A stretch of 12,006 bases of DNA. It comes from an uncultured Cocleimonas sp. (GTDB lineage: Bacteria > Pseudomonadota > Gammaproteobacteria > Thiotrichales > Thiotrichaceae). The notes beneath the pieces are model-generated. The model was not told the DNA's origin. It saw only the letters and a program-made list of their open reading frames with translations, and did not search any database. The stretch is from contig CALJIH010000109.1 of NCBI GenBank assembly GCA_937974135.1, forward strand, positions 1-12,006. Direction: 5' to 3'. The position numbers were made by a program, and so were the translations under genes. How positions within the stretch are numbered: position 1 is the stretch's first letter; each line of letters starts with the position of its first letter. Of the stretch, positions 1 through 5,937 are shown in pieces.

Positions 1-49
1 TAAGAAGCAATTATTCGGGGGTTAGGTAAAAACTGCGGGTTAATCTTTT
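1..49. other. Region downstream of hisB, no gene seen
   Basis: These 49 bases follow the hisB stop codon on the minus strand. I see no start codon with a ribosome binding site and no convincing hairpin plus T-run terminator. In many proteobacteria other his genes follow hisB, but nothing here shows whether that is so. Confidence 0.4.
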
Positions 50-643
50 TTACAAAGAGCCTTTGGTAGAAGGAATTGCACCCAAAGCACGTTCATCACG
101 CTCAACTGCCATGCGTAATGCACGACCAAACGCTTTGAAAATCGTTTCAGCGATATGATGCGCATTGCGCCCACGAAGATTATCAAGGTGTAAACTTACA
201 AGCGCGTGATTCACGAATCCTTGGAAAAATTCGTGGAATAAATCGGTATCAAAATTGCCTAGGCGTGCTCGTTTGTATTCAACCGTATCCTCTAAATGTG
301 GACGACCAGCAAAATCGATAACCACGCGAGATAACGCTTCATCCAAAGGCACATAAGCATGGCCATAACGACGCACACCTTTCTTGTCGCCCATTGCTTT
401 GGCAAACGCTTGGCCTAAAGTGATGCCAATATCTTCAACGGTGTGGTGATCATCAATCTGTAAATCACCGTTCGCTTCAACCTCAATATCTATCATGCCG
501 TGCAATGCAATCTGATGCATCATGTGATCCAGAAAAGGAATGCCTGTCTTAAAGCGCGCCTTGCCTGTACCGTCTAAATTAATTGAAACGGTGATTTGAG
601 TCTCGTAAGTATCACGAGTAATTGTAGCTGTACGTTCTGTCAT
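50..643 (-). CDS. hisB: Imidazoleglycerol-phosphate dehydratase (monofunctional HisB)
   Basis: This 197-residue cytoplasmic enzyme dehydrates imidazole-glycerol phosphate to imidazole-acetol phosphate in histidine biosynthesis. The family's manganese-binding histidine motifs are clear: FLDHMMHQ (residues 37-44), DHHTVED (65-71), a histidine in LFHEFF (about 135-140) and AHHIAE (161-166). The C-terminus ends in the usual basic, glycine-containing tail (PSTKGSL). The length matches stand-alone IGPD. There is no N-terminal histidinol-phosphatase domain, so this is not the bifunctional enterobacterial form. The start at 643 gives the standard short lead before the first beta strand, although the upstream Shine-Dalgarno is weak. 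It appears to be the first his gene of a minus-strand unit leaving the window at the left. A long palindrome lies upstream, but I found no histidine-rich leader peptide suggesting attenuation. Confidence 0.97.
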   Translation of the reverse strand: MTERTATITRDTYETQITVSINLDGTGKARFKTGIPFLDHMMHQIALHGMIDIEVEANGDLQIDDHHTVEDIGITLGQAFAKAMGDKKGVRRYGHAYVPLDEALSRVVIDFAGRPHLEDTVEYKRARLGNFDTDLFHEFFQGFVNHALVSLHLDNLRGRNAHHIAETIFKAFGRALRMAVERDERALGAIPSTKGSL

Positions 644-700
644 CAGATTGATCTTGTCGATAAAATTTAATCAGGCTAGATATAATACCATATTGTGGAT

Positions 701-883
701 TTATGTAACCTTAAGTAAGCCATGAATAACCAAATAATTTTAAGCTTGTTAAAAGTCCTTGTAATTTCTCCAAAGCTTGCCTCAATAGACTTACTATTAA
801 GACTCACTTTGAAAAACTTACAAGGTCTTTTCCCTGCGCTTAAATCTTATTTAGCTAATCATCGCTTACTTAGAGTTGTTTAA
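701..883. repeat. Long imperfect palindrome in the hisB-DUF523 gap
   Basis: The 293-base gap between hisB and the DUF523 gene is dominated by one large inverted structure. Arms pair in register around about 792: TAAGTAAGC (712-720) with GCTTACTTA (864-872); ATGA (722-725) with TCAT (859-862); AAATAA (732-737) with TTATTT (847-852); TTTAAGC (739-745) with GCTTAAA (838-844); AAAAG and CCTTGTAA (751-755, 757-764) with TTACAAGG and CTTTT (818-825, 827-831); CAAAG (771-775) with CTTTG (807-811); AATAG (784-788) with CTATT (794-798). By hand about 67 pairs form across 183 nt, with a 5-nt apical loop. Candidates are a decayed MITE-like element, a structured RNA, or a hairpin acting on hisB expression. 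I saw no clear target-site duplication. The rest of the gap (644-700, 884-914) holds no gene. Confidence 0.75.
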
Positions 884-914
884 TGTTAGTGATTGAAATG
901 GGAGGCAAAACCCT

Positions 915-940
915 CTAAAAGTAGGGGGGTGTCTTTTTAG
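915..940 (+). repeat. Short dispersed repeat, copy 1
   Basis: First of four same-strand copies of a roughly 23-bp repeat with core AGTAGGGGGGTGTCTTT. The core sits between weak inverted arms, CTAAAAG (915-921) and CTTTTTAG (933-940). The right arm supplies the DUF523 stop codon (TAA on the minus strand, 937-939), so the repeat touches the coding sequence. It is 32 bases right of the end of the long palindrome. Confidence 0.9.
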
Positions 941-1464
941 TCTGTTTTCACATCCAAATAAGCACCACTATCTAAATATTCAGCTAAATCTTCGAGTTGT
1001 TCCTGATTAAATACAGGAATATGATTCTGCTCTAACATCGAGGTAGTAACGCCAACGCCTTCACGTTTAGTTTTACTGAATGTGCCATCGTAAACCATAT
1101 TACTCCCACACGACGGGCTGTGTTCTGTAAGAATTGCAGCGACGCAGTTATAATCTAAGGCAGTTTTTAAGCTTTTTAAGGCGCCTCTGATGAATGCGTT
1201 TGTCACGTCTTCACCTTCTGCATCAATCACGCGCGATTTTCCGCTTAGCACAGTTTTTCCGTCGCCTTTGGTGATTTCAGCGGGAGCACGAGGAACAGGC
1301 ATGCCGCCTTCTACTTCTGGGCAAACTGCGACTAATTGATCATGATCTTGCCATTTTTTGAATAAAGGGTGATCTATAAGTAGATCAGTACCGTTATAAC
1401 GTACAGGGTTGCCCAATAGGCATGAACTAATCAGGATATTGGGTTTCTTATTTGAATCAGACAT
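937..1464 (-). CDS. DUF523 family protein
   Basis: This 175-residue protein belongs to the DUF523 family of small, probably cytoplasmic proteins, whose biochemical function I do not know. It is recognised from the N-terminal ILISSCLLGNPVRYNG (about 10-25), VAVCPEVEGGMPVPR (about 45-59) and EHSPSCGS (114-121). The conserved cysteines at 15, 48 and 119 could bind a metal or cluster; that is inference. The length suits the stand-alone domain; some relatives carry an additional C-terminal DUF1722 domain, absent here. The start at 1464 leaves a seven-residue lead before the conserved core; the ribosome binding site is weak. The stop codon lies in a dispersed repeat copy, and a second copy lies 36 bases upstream of the start, so the whole gene sits between two direct repeats. 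Confidence 0.85.
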   Translation of the reverse strand: MSDSNKKPNILISSCLLGNPVRYNGTDLLIDHPLFKKWQDHDQLVAVCPEVEGGMPVPRAPAEITKGDGKTVLSGKSRVIDAEGEDVTNAFIRGALKSLKTALDYNCVAAILTEHSPSCGSNMVYDGTFSKTKREGVGVTTSMLEQNHIPVFNQEQLEDLAEYLDSGAYLDVKTD

Positions 1465-1499
1465 TACGCTATTCTAACCTTGTTCTTGGTGAAAAGTAT

Positions 1500-1524
1500 C
1501 TAAAAGTAGGGGGGTGTCTTTTCT
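1500..1524 (+). repeat. Short dispersed repeat, copy 2
   Basis: Second copy of the repeat, same orientation as copy 1 and identical to it over 22 bases (1501-1522). It lies in the gap between the diverging DUF523 and FG-GAP genes, directly upstream of a TATAAT box. With copy 1 it forms direct repeats about 585 bp apart that bracket the DUF523 gene. GAAAAG (1491-1496) can also pair with CTTTTC (1518-1523). Confidence 0.9.
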
Positions 1525-1529
1525 TTGTC

Positions 1530-1535
1530 TATAAT
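1530..1535 (+). promoter_or_regulatory. Candidate -10 box for the FG-GAP protein gene
   Basis: A perfect TATAAT lies 33 bases before the TTG start at 1569, at a suitable distance for a short leader. No good -35 box is present: the -35 position falls inside the G-run of repeat copy 2. The promoter is inferred from the -10 match alone. Confidence 0.4.
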
Positions 1536-1568
1536 TAATCATTTTTATCTATTTAATTGGAGTTTCAG

Positions 1569-2603
1569 TTGTTTAAAAACCTAGTATTAATCTTAATTAC
1601 CCTAACTCTGAGTCATTCAGCTTTCGCCTATAAACTTATTAAAGGTGATGAATTCGACTGCGTGCAAGAAGTGTTACCAGCTTCGGGTTTGCCAAACGGT
1701 ATTGTGACTGATCGATTAGAAAACTCGGTTTACGTGAAAACTTGCGATGGCGAATACTTGATGGTTAGTTTTAAGAATAATGCCATCACCTTAAAAGATA
1801 CCAATTTAACCATTTCTCCAAAGCCTACAAAAGGTCAAGAAAATCAGTTATTAGATAGTGAAATCACTTCATCTAAAACGATTGAGAGGGCTTGGTTAAC
1901 GGGCTCAACAAGACGTTATCGCCACAATATTTTAGGTGATGATGTTGAAGCTTCAGGCATAACGGTGATTGACCGGAAGGGAAAACGATATGATCTTAAG
2001 TTAGGTAATGACAGTGTTTTTGAAGACCGAAAGATTCGAATCGCCGATTTAGATCAAGATGGAAAAGAAGAATTGATCGTAGTGCATTCGTATTTAAATC
2101 GTGGCGGTGCTATGACTGTTTATGGACTTCGGAATGGCAAAATACAACTGATTGATGAAACTCCTGCGATTGGTATTCCTAATCGTTGGTTAAATCCTGC
2201 CGTGATTGCTGATGTTGATAACGATGGCAAGCTCGAAATTGCTTATGTAGAGACACCACATATTGGTGGAATTCTGCACGTGATGAATTTGGTAAATAAT
2301 AAGCTCGTTTATAAATACAAAAGCTTCTCTACGTCTAATCATGGGATTGGTTCGCGTATCCAAGAGCTTGCAGCGGCTGTGGATTGGAATGGTGATGGTA
2401 TTCCTGACATCGTTGTGCCGAATGCAAACCGTTCTGGTATCAAAGTGTTTTCATACGCGAGAAAAAAAGCGGAACTTATTGCTGAAATTGCACTTGGTAA
2501 CAGGATTTTAAGCGCTATCGTCGCGGCTGATTTAAATAGAGACAAGAAACCAGAACTTATTTTCTCTTTGTTTGATGGTCGAATGATTATTTTAACTCCC
2601 TGA
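1569..2603 (+). CDS. Secreted FG-GAP/VCBS-repeat protein
   Basis: A 344-residue predicted exported protein with calcium-binding beta-propeller type repeats. I choose the TTG at 1569 over the in-frame TTG at 1557: GGAG (1559-1562) lies 6 bases before 1569, and this start gives a normal signal peptide (Met-Phe-Lys-Asn, a hydrophobic stretch, then SAFA before Tyr-Lys, cleavage near residue 20). Four repeats carry DxDxDG-like loops: DLDQDG (160-165), DVDNDG (215-220), DWNGDG (272-277) and a degenerate DLNRDK (321-326), each followed by hydrophobic strand residues as in FG-GAP blades. There are no integrin-type extensions, lipobox or C-terminal anchor, so a periplasmic or secreted location is likely. 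The substrate or partner is unknown. The next gene starts 60 bases after the stop. Confidence 0.8.
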   Translation: MFKNLVLILITLTLSHSAFAYKLIKGDEFDCVQEVLPASGLPNGIVTDRLENSVYVKTCDGEYLMVSFKNNAITLKDTNLTISPKPTKGQENQLLDSEITSSKTIERAWLTGSTRRYRHNILGDDVEASGITVIDRKGKRYDLKLGNDSVFEDRKIRIADLDQDGKEELIVVHSYLNRGGAMTVYGLRNGKIQLIDETPAIGIPNRWLNPAVIADVDNDGKLEIAYVETPHIGGILHVMNLVNNKLVYKYKSFSTSNHGIGSRIQELAAAVDWNGDGIPDIVVPNANRSGIKVFSYARKKAELIAEIALGNRILSAIVAADLNRDKKPELIFSLFDGRMIILTP

Positions 2604-2611
2604 TGTATGAA

Positions 2612-2639
2612 TTAGTACCGAACTATTCATTGCTAAAAT
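2612..2639 (+). promoter_or_regulatory. Possible promoter before the CLC gene
   Basis: An extended -10 like element, TGC then TAAAAT (2631-2639), is preceded 16 bases earlier by a weak -35 match TTAGTA (2612-2617). It would start transcription about 20 bases before the ATG at 2664. The matches are modest and readthrough from the FG-GAP gene is equally possible. Confidence 0.3.
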
Positions 2640-2663
2640 ACTGCTAGTTTATTAGTCTTGGGT

Positions 2664-4391
2664 ATGGGTTCTAATGTCACTTTTTATCGTGTTGGTTATC
2701 AAATCACAGTACTAACGCTCGTGGCTTTAACCCTTGGCAGTATTGCCTCGTTGGCTGCAATCGCGTTTATAGAAGGTGTTGATTGGCTAAATGATGTATT
2801 ACTGATTTCTCCACGCTCAAGAATCCAGAATCAATATCCGCTTCTAATAACCGTAGCAACTGTTTTAGTGCCCGCATTAGGGGGCTTAGTTGTAGGGATT
2901 TTGCTTCAACATTTTTCATCTGAGAAACGGCCTTTAGGTCCGCCAGATGCCATAAAAGCGGTGCAGTTACGTAAGCCTTTGCCAAATATGCGAGCGGGTA
3001 TTACCTCAACGCTTGCATCATTAGTAGCAATTGGTAGTGGAGCTTCGGTAGGGCAGTATGGGCCAATGGTTTATATGGGGGCGATTGCGGGTAATTTTGT
3101 GGGTCGATTGCAATCCAATATTCCTAACATTCAAACAATTGCGATTGCCTGTGGCGTAGCGGCGGCAATTTCGACAGCATTTAATGCGCCAATTGCAGGT
3201 TTAGTGTTTGCGCATGAAGTTATCTTGCGTCATTACTCTTTGCAAGCGTTTGCTCCAACCACAGTTGCTTCGGCAACGGGATATGTTTTTTCGAATATTA
3301 TCTTTGAGCGTCCTTCTTTATTTTTGGTAAATTTTGAAGGAGTATCGTTTGGTTATGAGTTCGCGCTGTTTGCATTAGTTGGAATTATCTGCGCCTTCGT
3401 TGCTGTTTTCTTTATGCGAACTATTACTAAAGTAAGTAAGTTTTCGGCTTCGTTATCTATATCTGCAACATACAAACCGATGATTGCAGGACTAATAGTG
3501 GGAATCGTTGCTTTGCAGTTACCAGATGTCTTAGGTATTGGTAAAGAAGCGTTAAGATTTGCAACAATCGAGGGTGCCTATAGCGGTAGTGAATTACTAT
3601 TGTTACTCAGTGCTAAGTTGCTTTTAACAGCCATTTGTATTGGCTTTGGTTTTGCAGGTGGCGTATTTAGCCCGTCATTACTAATCGGTATTTTGTTTGG
3701 TGCCTTATGTTGGACCTTATTAGAGCTCACTGGTTTACCAAATTCAGGAGTGGTTGTTTATGCAATATGTGCAATGATGGCGTTAACCAGCCCTATTATC
3801 GGCGCACCTTTAACGACGATTTTGATCGTTTTTGAGTTAACCCATAATTACGATCTAACTATAGCCGCGATGGTAAGTGTGGTGTTTGCCAATTTACTCG
3901 CTTTCCGTTTACACGGACGTTCTATTTTTGATGTGGTATTAGCCAATAATGGTGTAGATCTCTCCTCTGGTCGCGACCGCGCAATGTTAGATAACATAAA
4001 TATTCTCAGTTTAAAAACCAATGATTATGCGAATATTAAAGCCGATCAAGCACTCGATGATGCCCTTAAAATTTTGAAAAAGAAAAGTCGTTCTGCGGGT
4101 GTTATTACTGATGACGAAGGACAATATATTGGTGTTGTAAGAACCATTGATATTATTGGAGAAAAGCCACAAAAAATCACTAATTTGATGCGTACTGATA
4201 TGCCAGTTTTAAATGAAGACACCTCGCTATGGCAGGCAATGTCAGCACTTGAGGGATTTATTGGCGAGGCAGTGCCTATTGTTGATTCAAAAACAAATAA
4301 ATTAATTGGCATGATTCAAGAAAGTGAACTAATCACCAGATATCAAAAAACCGCTAACGCACTAAGGAGTGAAGAAAATGAAGCGGTTTAA
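2664..4391 (+). CDS. CLC-family chloride channel with C-terminal CBS domain pair
   Basis: A 575-residue inner-membrane protein: a CLC core (about 1-425) and two CBS domains (about 445-560), which usually bind adenine nucleotides and regulate. The ATG at 2664 is preferred to an in-frame TTG at 2658. The ion-path motif GSGASVGQYGP (about 124-134), NAPIAGLVFAHE (about 174-185), GGVFSPS (332-338) and ELTHNY (391-396, with the conserved pore tyrosine at 396) identify the family. The external gating glutamate (E148 in E. coli ClC-ec1, motif GREGP) is Tyr132 here, codon 3057-3059. The internal proton glutamate (E203) aligns with Val186, codon 3219-3221. In characterised CLCs, losing these abolishes proton coupling, so I infer a passive channel rather than a H+/Cl- antiporter. 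The 3' end overlaps the next gene by 14 bases, so the two are probably co-translated. Confidence 0.9.
   Translation: MGSNVTFYRVGYQITVLTLVALTLGSIASLAAIAFIEGVDWLNDVLLISPRSRIQNQYPLLITVATVLVPALGGLVVGILLQHFSSEKRPLGPPDAIKAVQLRKPLPNMRAGITSTLASLVAIGSGASVGQYGPMVYMGAIAGNFVGRLQSNIPNIQTIAIACGVAAAISTAFNAPIAGLVFAHEVILRHYSLQAFAPTTVASATGYVFSNIIFERPSLFLVNFEGVSFGYEFALFALVGIICAFVAVFFMRTITKVSKFSASLSISATYKPMIAGLIVGIVALQLPDVLGIGKEALRFATIEGAYSGSELLLLLSAKLLLTAICIGFGFAGGVFSPSLLIGILFGALCWTLLELTGLPNSGVVVYAICAMMALTSPIIGAPLTTILIVFELTHNYDLTIAAMVSVVFANLLAFRLHGRSIFDVVLANNGVDLSSGRDRAMLDNINILSLKTNDYANIKADQALDDALKILKKKSRSAGVITDDEGQYIGVVRTIDIIGEKPQKITNLMRTDMPVLNEDTSLWQAMSALEGFIGEAVPIVDSKTNKLIGMIQESELITRYQKTANALRSEENEAV
4364..4369 (+). 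promoter_or_regulatory. Ribosome binding site deciding the substrate-binding protein start
   Basis: AAGGAG, 8 bases before the ATG at 4378, inside the last codons of the CLC gene. It favours the ATG over the in-frame GTG at 4369, which overlaps the binding site itself. Confidence 0.8.
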
Positions 4392-5463
4392 GTGTTTCAG
4401 TTTATTGGTTTCTGTTGCTGTTATTTTGGTATCAAATAATCTATTTGCAGAAGATGAAATTACTGTAGCGACTTGGGGTGGAAGTTACGAAAAAGCACAA
4501 CAAACTGCTCTGTTTGAACCCTTTGAAAGTAAAACCGGTGTTTTGGTAAATACAACGAGATATATGGGTGGCACAGATGTCTTAAAGGGTGCCTTATTGC
4601 CAGATGTGATGGATATGGCGTTAGAGGATGCACTGCTCGCATGCGATCAGAATTTATTGCATAGAATTAACATGAAATCGATTGTAAAAACCGATGTTGT
4701 GGAATTCAAAGCAAAAAAAGATTTCGTTGAAAATGCGATGCTTCCTTGTGGTATTGCACATCTTTCATTTTCAACATTAATTGCTTACGATGATCGGGTT
4801 TATTCGGGTGAAAAACCGCAAAGGATTAAAGATTTTTTTGACACCAAACGCTTTCCGGGTAAACGTGCATTACATAAAAAACCCTCAGAAATTTTGGAAT
4901 GGGCTTTAATAGCAGAGGGTGTGCCGGTTGATCAAGTGTATGATTTGCTCAGTACCGAACGAGGGCTTAGGCTCGCATTTAGACGTTTAGATAGCATCAG
5001 AGATGACATTATCTGGTGGGATAATCCGAAACAAGCAGCAGAGTTATTAGTGTCGGGAAAAGCTGCGATGGCGTCTGGTTATAATGGTAGATTTTTTAAT
5101 GCTCAGCTCAATGGCGCACCAATTACTATGATTTGGGATGCACAAATCATAGATTGGAATGTTTGGGTTATTCCAAAAAGAGAAGGTAATAAAAAACCTT
5201 CTAAATTAAGTTATGACTTTATCCGTTTCGTCACTCAAACGGAAAACATGGTCAAGCTAGCAGAAATAATTCCCTACGGTCCAAGCAGAAAAAGCGCACT
5301 AAAACGCATTGGTTTACACGCTGATAAAGGGTTTTCGATGCGTGACCATTTACCTACCGCGAGCCATCATTTAGACCGAGCTATTTTTAGAGATGCAAAA
5401 TGGTATGCAAACACTTTAAAACTGCGCAATTCTCGCTTTTTTGATTGGCTCAATAAAAAATAA
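4378..5463 (+). CDS. Periplasmic ABC-transporter substrate-binding protein, spermidine/putrescine-like
   Basis: A 361-residue family-1 extracellular solute-binding protein, PotD/PotF-like. It starts with a clean signal peptide (MKRF, a hydrophobic core, then NNLFA before EDE, cleavage near residue 24) with no lipobox, so a soluble periplasmic protein is expected. The mature N-terminus ITVATWGGSYEKAQ and the DVMDMALEDALLACDQ segment are typical of the COG0687 group. Other hallmarks are RFPGKRAL, the ADxAELL-like segment KQAAELLVSGKAAMASGYNGR, and a late GPSRKSAL. No ATPase or permease partner is present in the window, making it an orphan. Its start overlaps the CLC gene by 14 bases, implying coupled translation, but a functional link is only inferred. 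The ligand cannot be read from sequence; polyamine is a family-based guess. Confidence 0.85.
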   Translation: MKRFKCFSLLVSVAVILVSNNLFAEDEITVATWGGSYEKAQQTALFEPFESKTGVLVNTTRYMGGTDVLKGALLPDVMDMALEDALLACDQNLLHRINMKSIVKTDVVEFKAKKDFVENAMLPCGIAHLSFSTLIAYDDRVYSGEKPQRIKDFFDTKRFPGKRALHKKPSEILEWALIAEGVPVDQVYDLLSTERGLRLAFRRLDSIRDDIIWWDNPKQAAELLVSGKAAMASGYNGRFFNAQLNGAPITMIWDAQIIDWNVWVIPKREGNKKPSKLSYDFIRFVTQTENMVKLAEIIPYGPSRKSALKRIGLHADKGFSMRDHLPTASHHLDRAIFRDAKWYANTLKLRNSRFFDWLNKK

Positions 5464-5552
5464 TACAAAACCATTTTTAATGGAAATCATTAAAGATGAG
5501 TATTTCACTACAGAAGTCATCGCTAGACATTGGAATTCAAAATCATTATTAT
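5464..5552. other. Gap upstream of the B12 leader
   Basis: No gene is visible. A weak hairpin, CCATT-TTT-AATGG (5471-5483), follows the stop codon of the substrate-binding protein gene but lacks a following T-run on the plus strand. The promoter for the riboswitch leader should lie here or just upstream; I found no convincing -35/-10 pair. Confidence 0.4.
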
Positions 5553-5889
5553 GCTTCCCGCTTTAGGTTCCTCGAACATTGTGTTTGAGGTTAAACGGGA
5601 AGCTAGTGCGTTTCAATAATTGACTTTTGGAATCAATCTAGCGCTGCCCCCGCAACGGTAATTGAAATAGAACGATTACACCCTTTGTTTTTAGCTGATT
5701 AAAAGTGCTTAAAAGTAGGGGGGTGTCTTTTTAAAGATAGTTTTATTGTTCTATACGTTATTTCGCAACCACTGTGTATGTATTGCATGGGAAGGGAAGT
5801 AATGTTTGATTAGTTAAATTGGCTTATATTTTTTGCATAGAGCTAAATTTATTTTAATTAATTTCATAAGCCCGGAGACCGGCCTAAGT
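5553..5889 (+). promoter_or_regulatory. Cobalamin riboswitch with an expanded peripheral arm
   Basis: The conserved cobalamin aptamer elements occur in order: AGGTTCCTC (5565-5573) and its hairpin with GAGG (5587-5590), TTAAACGGGAA (5591-5601), GCTGCCCCCGCAACGG (5643-5658), CCACTG (5769-5774), GGGAAGG (5790-5796) and the B12 box AAGCCCGGAGACCGGCC (5868-5884). TTTAGG (5562-5567) can pair with CCTAAG (5883-5888) as P1. It precedes btuB, as expected for B12-repressed uptake genes. It is long, about 330 nt against roughly 200 usually. The extra length includes an arm closed by ATAGAAC (5667-5673) with GTTCTAT (5748-5754), and repeat copy 3 sits inside that arm. A perfect 8-bp pair, GCTTCCCG (5553-5560) with CGGGAAGC (5596-5603), overlaps the core GGGAA and could be an anti-aptamer state. 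Confidence 0.93.
5708..5736 (+). repeat. Short dispersed repeat, copy 3, inside the riboswitch
   Basis: This copy is identical to copy 1 over 23 bases (5710-5732) and lies between the GCAACGG and CCACTG elements of the aptamer. It has slightly longer A/T-rich arms (CTTAAAAG and CTTTTTAAAG). Its GGGTGT (5721-5726) can pair perfectly with ACACCC (5678-5683), so the repeat can fold as part of the closed peripheral arm instead of disrupting the core. Confidence 0.9.
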
Positions 5890-5928
5890 CTTATTTTTTA
5901 ACCCTACACGGTGGGTGTAGTCTTAGGA
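5883..5928 (+). promoter_or_regulatory. Riboswitch expression platform and btuB ribosome binding site
   Basis: A 6-bp hairpin, CTACAC (5904-5909) with GTGTAG (5915-5920), sits just before the btuB Shine-Dalgarno AGGA (5925-5928). CCTAAG (5883-5888), directly after the B12 box, can also pair with CTTAGG (5922-5927), burying that site. The same CCTAAG is the 3' strand of aptamer P1, so the two pairings exclude each other. A competing ATAAG (5866-5870) with CTTAT (5890-5894) stem before a T-run (5894-5899) resembles a weak terminator. Translational control is the more likely reading. Confidence 0.6.
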
Positions 5929-5937
5929 ATTTTTAAC

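Noticed and set aside
680..690. Plus-strand TATAAT at 681-686 as a promoter for the palindrome
   Set aside because: The -10 is perfect, but the only -35-like hexamer (TTGTCG, 654-659) is 21 bases away, and no gene follows on that strand before 1569.
722..883. 53-codon plus-strand open frame starting ATG, leucine-rich product
   Set aside because: It lies wholly within the long palindrome, has no good ribosome binding site, and the sequence constraint is better explained by the inverted pairing. A small peptide is not excluded but not supported.
921..930. G-quadruplex at the G-run of the repeat
   Set aside because: Each copy has a single run of six G with no further G-tracts close by, so an intramolecular quadruplex is not possible.
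915..1524. Integron-cassette or CRISPR reading of the repeats around DUF523
   Set aside because: The repeats lack the RYYYAAC/GTTRRRY ends and fold of attC sites, and there are only two copies with a gene between them, not regular spacers.
5471..5483. Hairpin CCATT-TTT-AATGG after the substrate-binding protein gene as a terminator
   Set aside because: The stem is only 5 bp and A/T-rich, and it is followed by GAAATC rather than a T-run on the plus strand.
5911..5937. GTG at 5911 as the btuB start
   Set aside because: It would add nine residues before a complete signal peptide and lies inside the regulatory hairpin, whereas the ATG at 5938 has AGGA 9 bases upstream.
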